DNA of 64,000 nucleotides from Proales similis (Eukaryota > Rotifera > Eurotatoria > Ploima > Proalidae), in NCBI GenBank assembly GCA_019059635.1, contig JAGVRJ010000014.1:930001-994000 (forward strand), given 5' to 3'. Numbering within the stretch: the first letter of the stretch is position 1; each line of letters starts with the position of its first letter. The notes beneath the pieces were generated by a model, which was not told the DNA's origin, did not search any database, and was given only the letters and a program-made list of their open reading frames with translations. Positions 63,518 through 64,000 of this stretch are shown in pieces. The position numbers were made by a program, and so were the translations under genes.

Positions 63518-64000
63518 GCTCGTCTGTGTCTTTATTCGTATGAGTATTGCCCGCTTCAGCATATGCGCTCGACTCTGTTTGTTCAATAATAACAATCGTG
63601 GTGATAATGATCATGGCGCTATTCTAACTCTCTTTTATATTTTAATCGGCTCTTGATGAATAAACGATTCGAACCAAGCATCTCGACTACGCTTCTTGGC
63701 ACGGCCGTCTGCGCACAGTCCATGTTTACTGATCAACAGGCTGAGATAGCCGCCTGACTGGACATGCAGATGCGATGAGCCGGTCGAGGTCAATCAGCGA
63801 AATCAAAGCTAATGAGGCGATAAAATCGCACTCACCGGTTGCATTAATTGCCGAGCGATCGCAGAAATTTCCCTCCGCCTTTTAGCTCCTTGGTCTCTCT
63901 TCTTCCGCGCTTCTTTTCCTTCTTTTTTTTTTAATTGAGTCGTATGGCTAATGCCAAGTTAATTAGGCAAGATTGGCTGCCACACTTCGCATTTGGAAAC
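63518..64000. other. Flank downstream of CHMP2B
   Basis: Contains the CHMP2B poly(A) signal (about 63659-63664) and a T-rich tract near 63920. No further gene is visible before the window ends. Confidence 0.5.

Overview
This window looks like nuclear DNA from a small-genome invertebrate animal. Roughly 18 apparently intact protein genes sit in 64 kb, most introns are only 50-110 nt, intergenic gaps are short, and many genes are convergent or divergent pairs. The housekeeping set is typical of bilaterian animals: phosphorylase kinase gamma, Tudor-SN, Jagunal, SMN, FANCM, XRRA1, CP2/TFCP2, CCT3, PDZ-GEF/RAPGEF2 and CHMP2B. Nothing in the sequence fixes the phylum. No viral, bacterial or transposase gene was seen.

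Layout. 1-9.9 kb: PHKG (-), a small zinc-ribbon gene (+), SND1 (+), a catalytically dead dual-specificity-phosphatase-like gene (-) and jagunal (+). 10-37 kb: a complex array of type II membrane glycosyltransferases resembling GT92/DUF23, interrupted by SMN (-) and FANCM (+). 38-41 kb: XRRA1 (+). 41.5-51 kb: two dispersed GT92-like genes flanking a TFCP2-type transcription factor (-). 51-64 kb: CCT3 (-), RAPGEF2 (+) and CHMP2B (+).

The GT92-like family is the main point of interest. Subfamily A (plus strand) has a frameshifted copy beside jagunal, a nonsense-bearing copy beside FANCM, and four intact 528-codon copies. Two neighbouring repeat units are exactly 2,922 bp and almost identical. 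Subfamily B (minus strand) has two intact genes, four truncated 3' fragments lying tail-to-tail with A genes, and an N-terminal relic; an inverted relic of an A-gene 3' end lies nearby. Two related intact genes stand alone. A-type 5' flanks carry jagunal 3'-end sequence, and a 1.2-kb piece of FANCM has been copied into the array with internal deletions. The A proteins are mosaics: variable blocks occur in different combinations against a near-constant core, as expected from repeated duplication and gene conversion. No functional link between the array and the housekeeping genes is evident beyond this physical entanglement.

Gene models were built by joining exons in phase and comparing with remembered family sequences; no alignment or RNA data were available. 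Three introns (in FANCM, CCT3 and CHMP2B) only keep frame with GC-AG boundaries.
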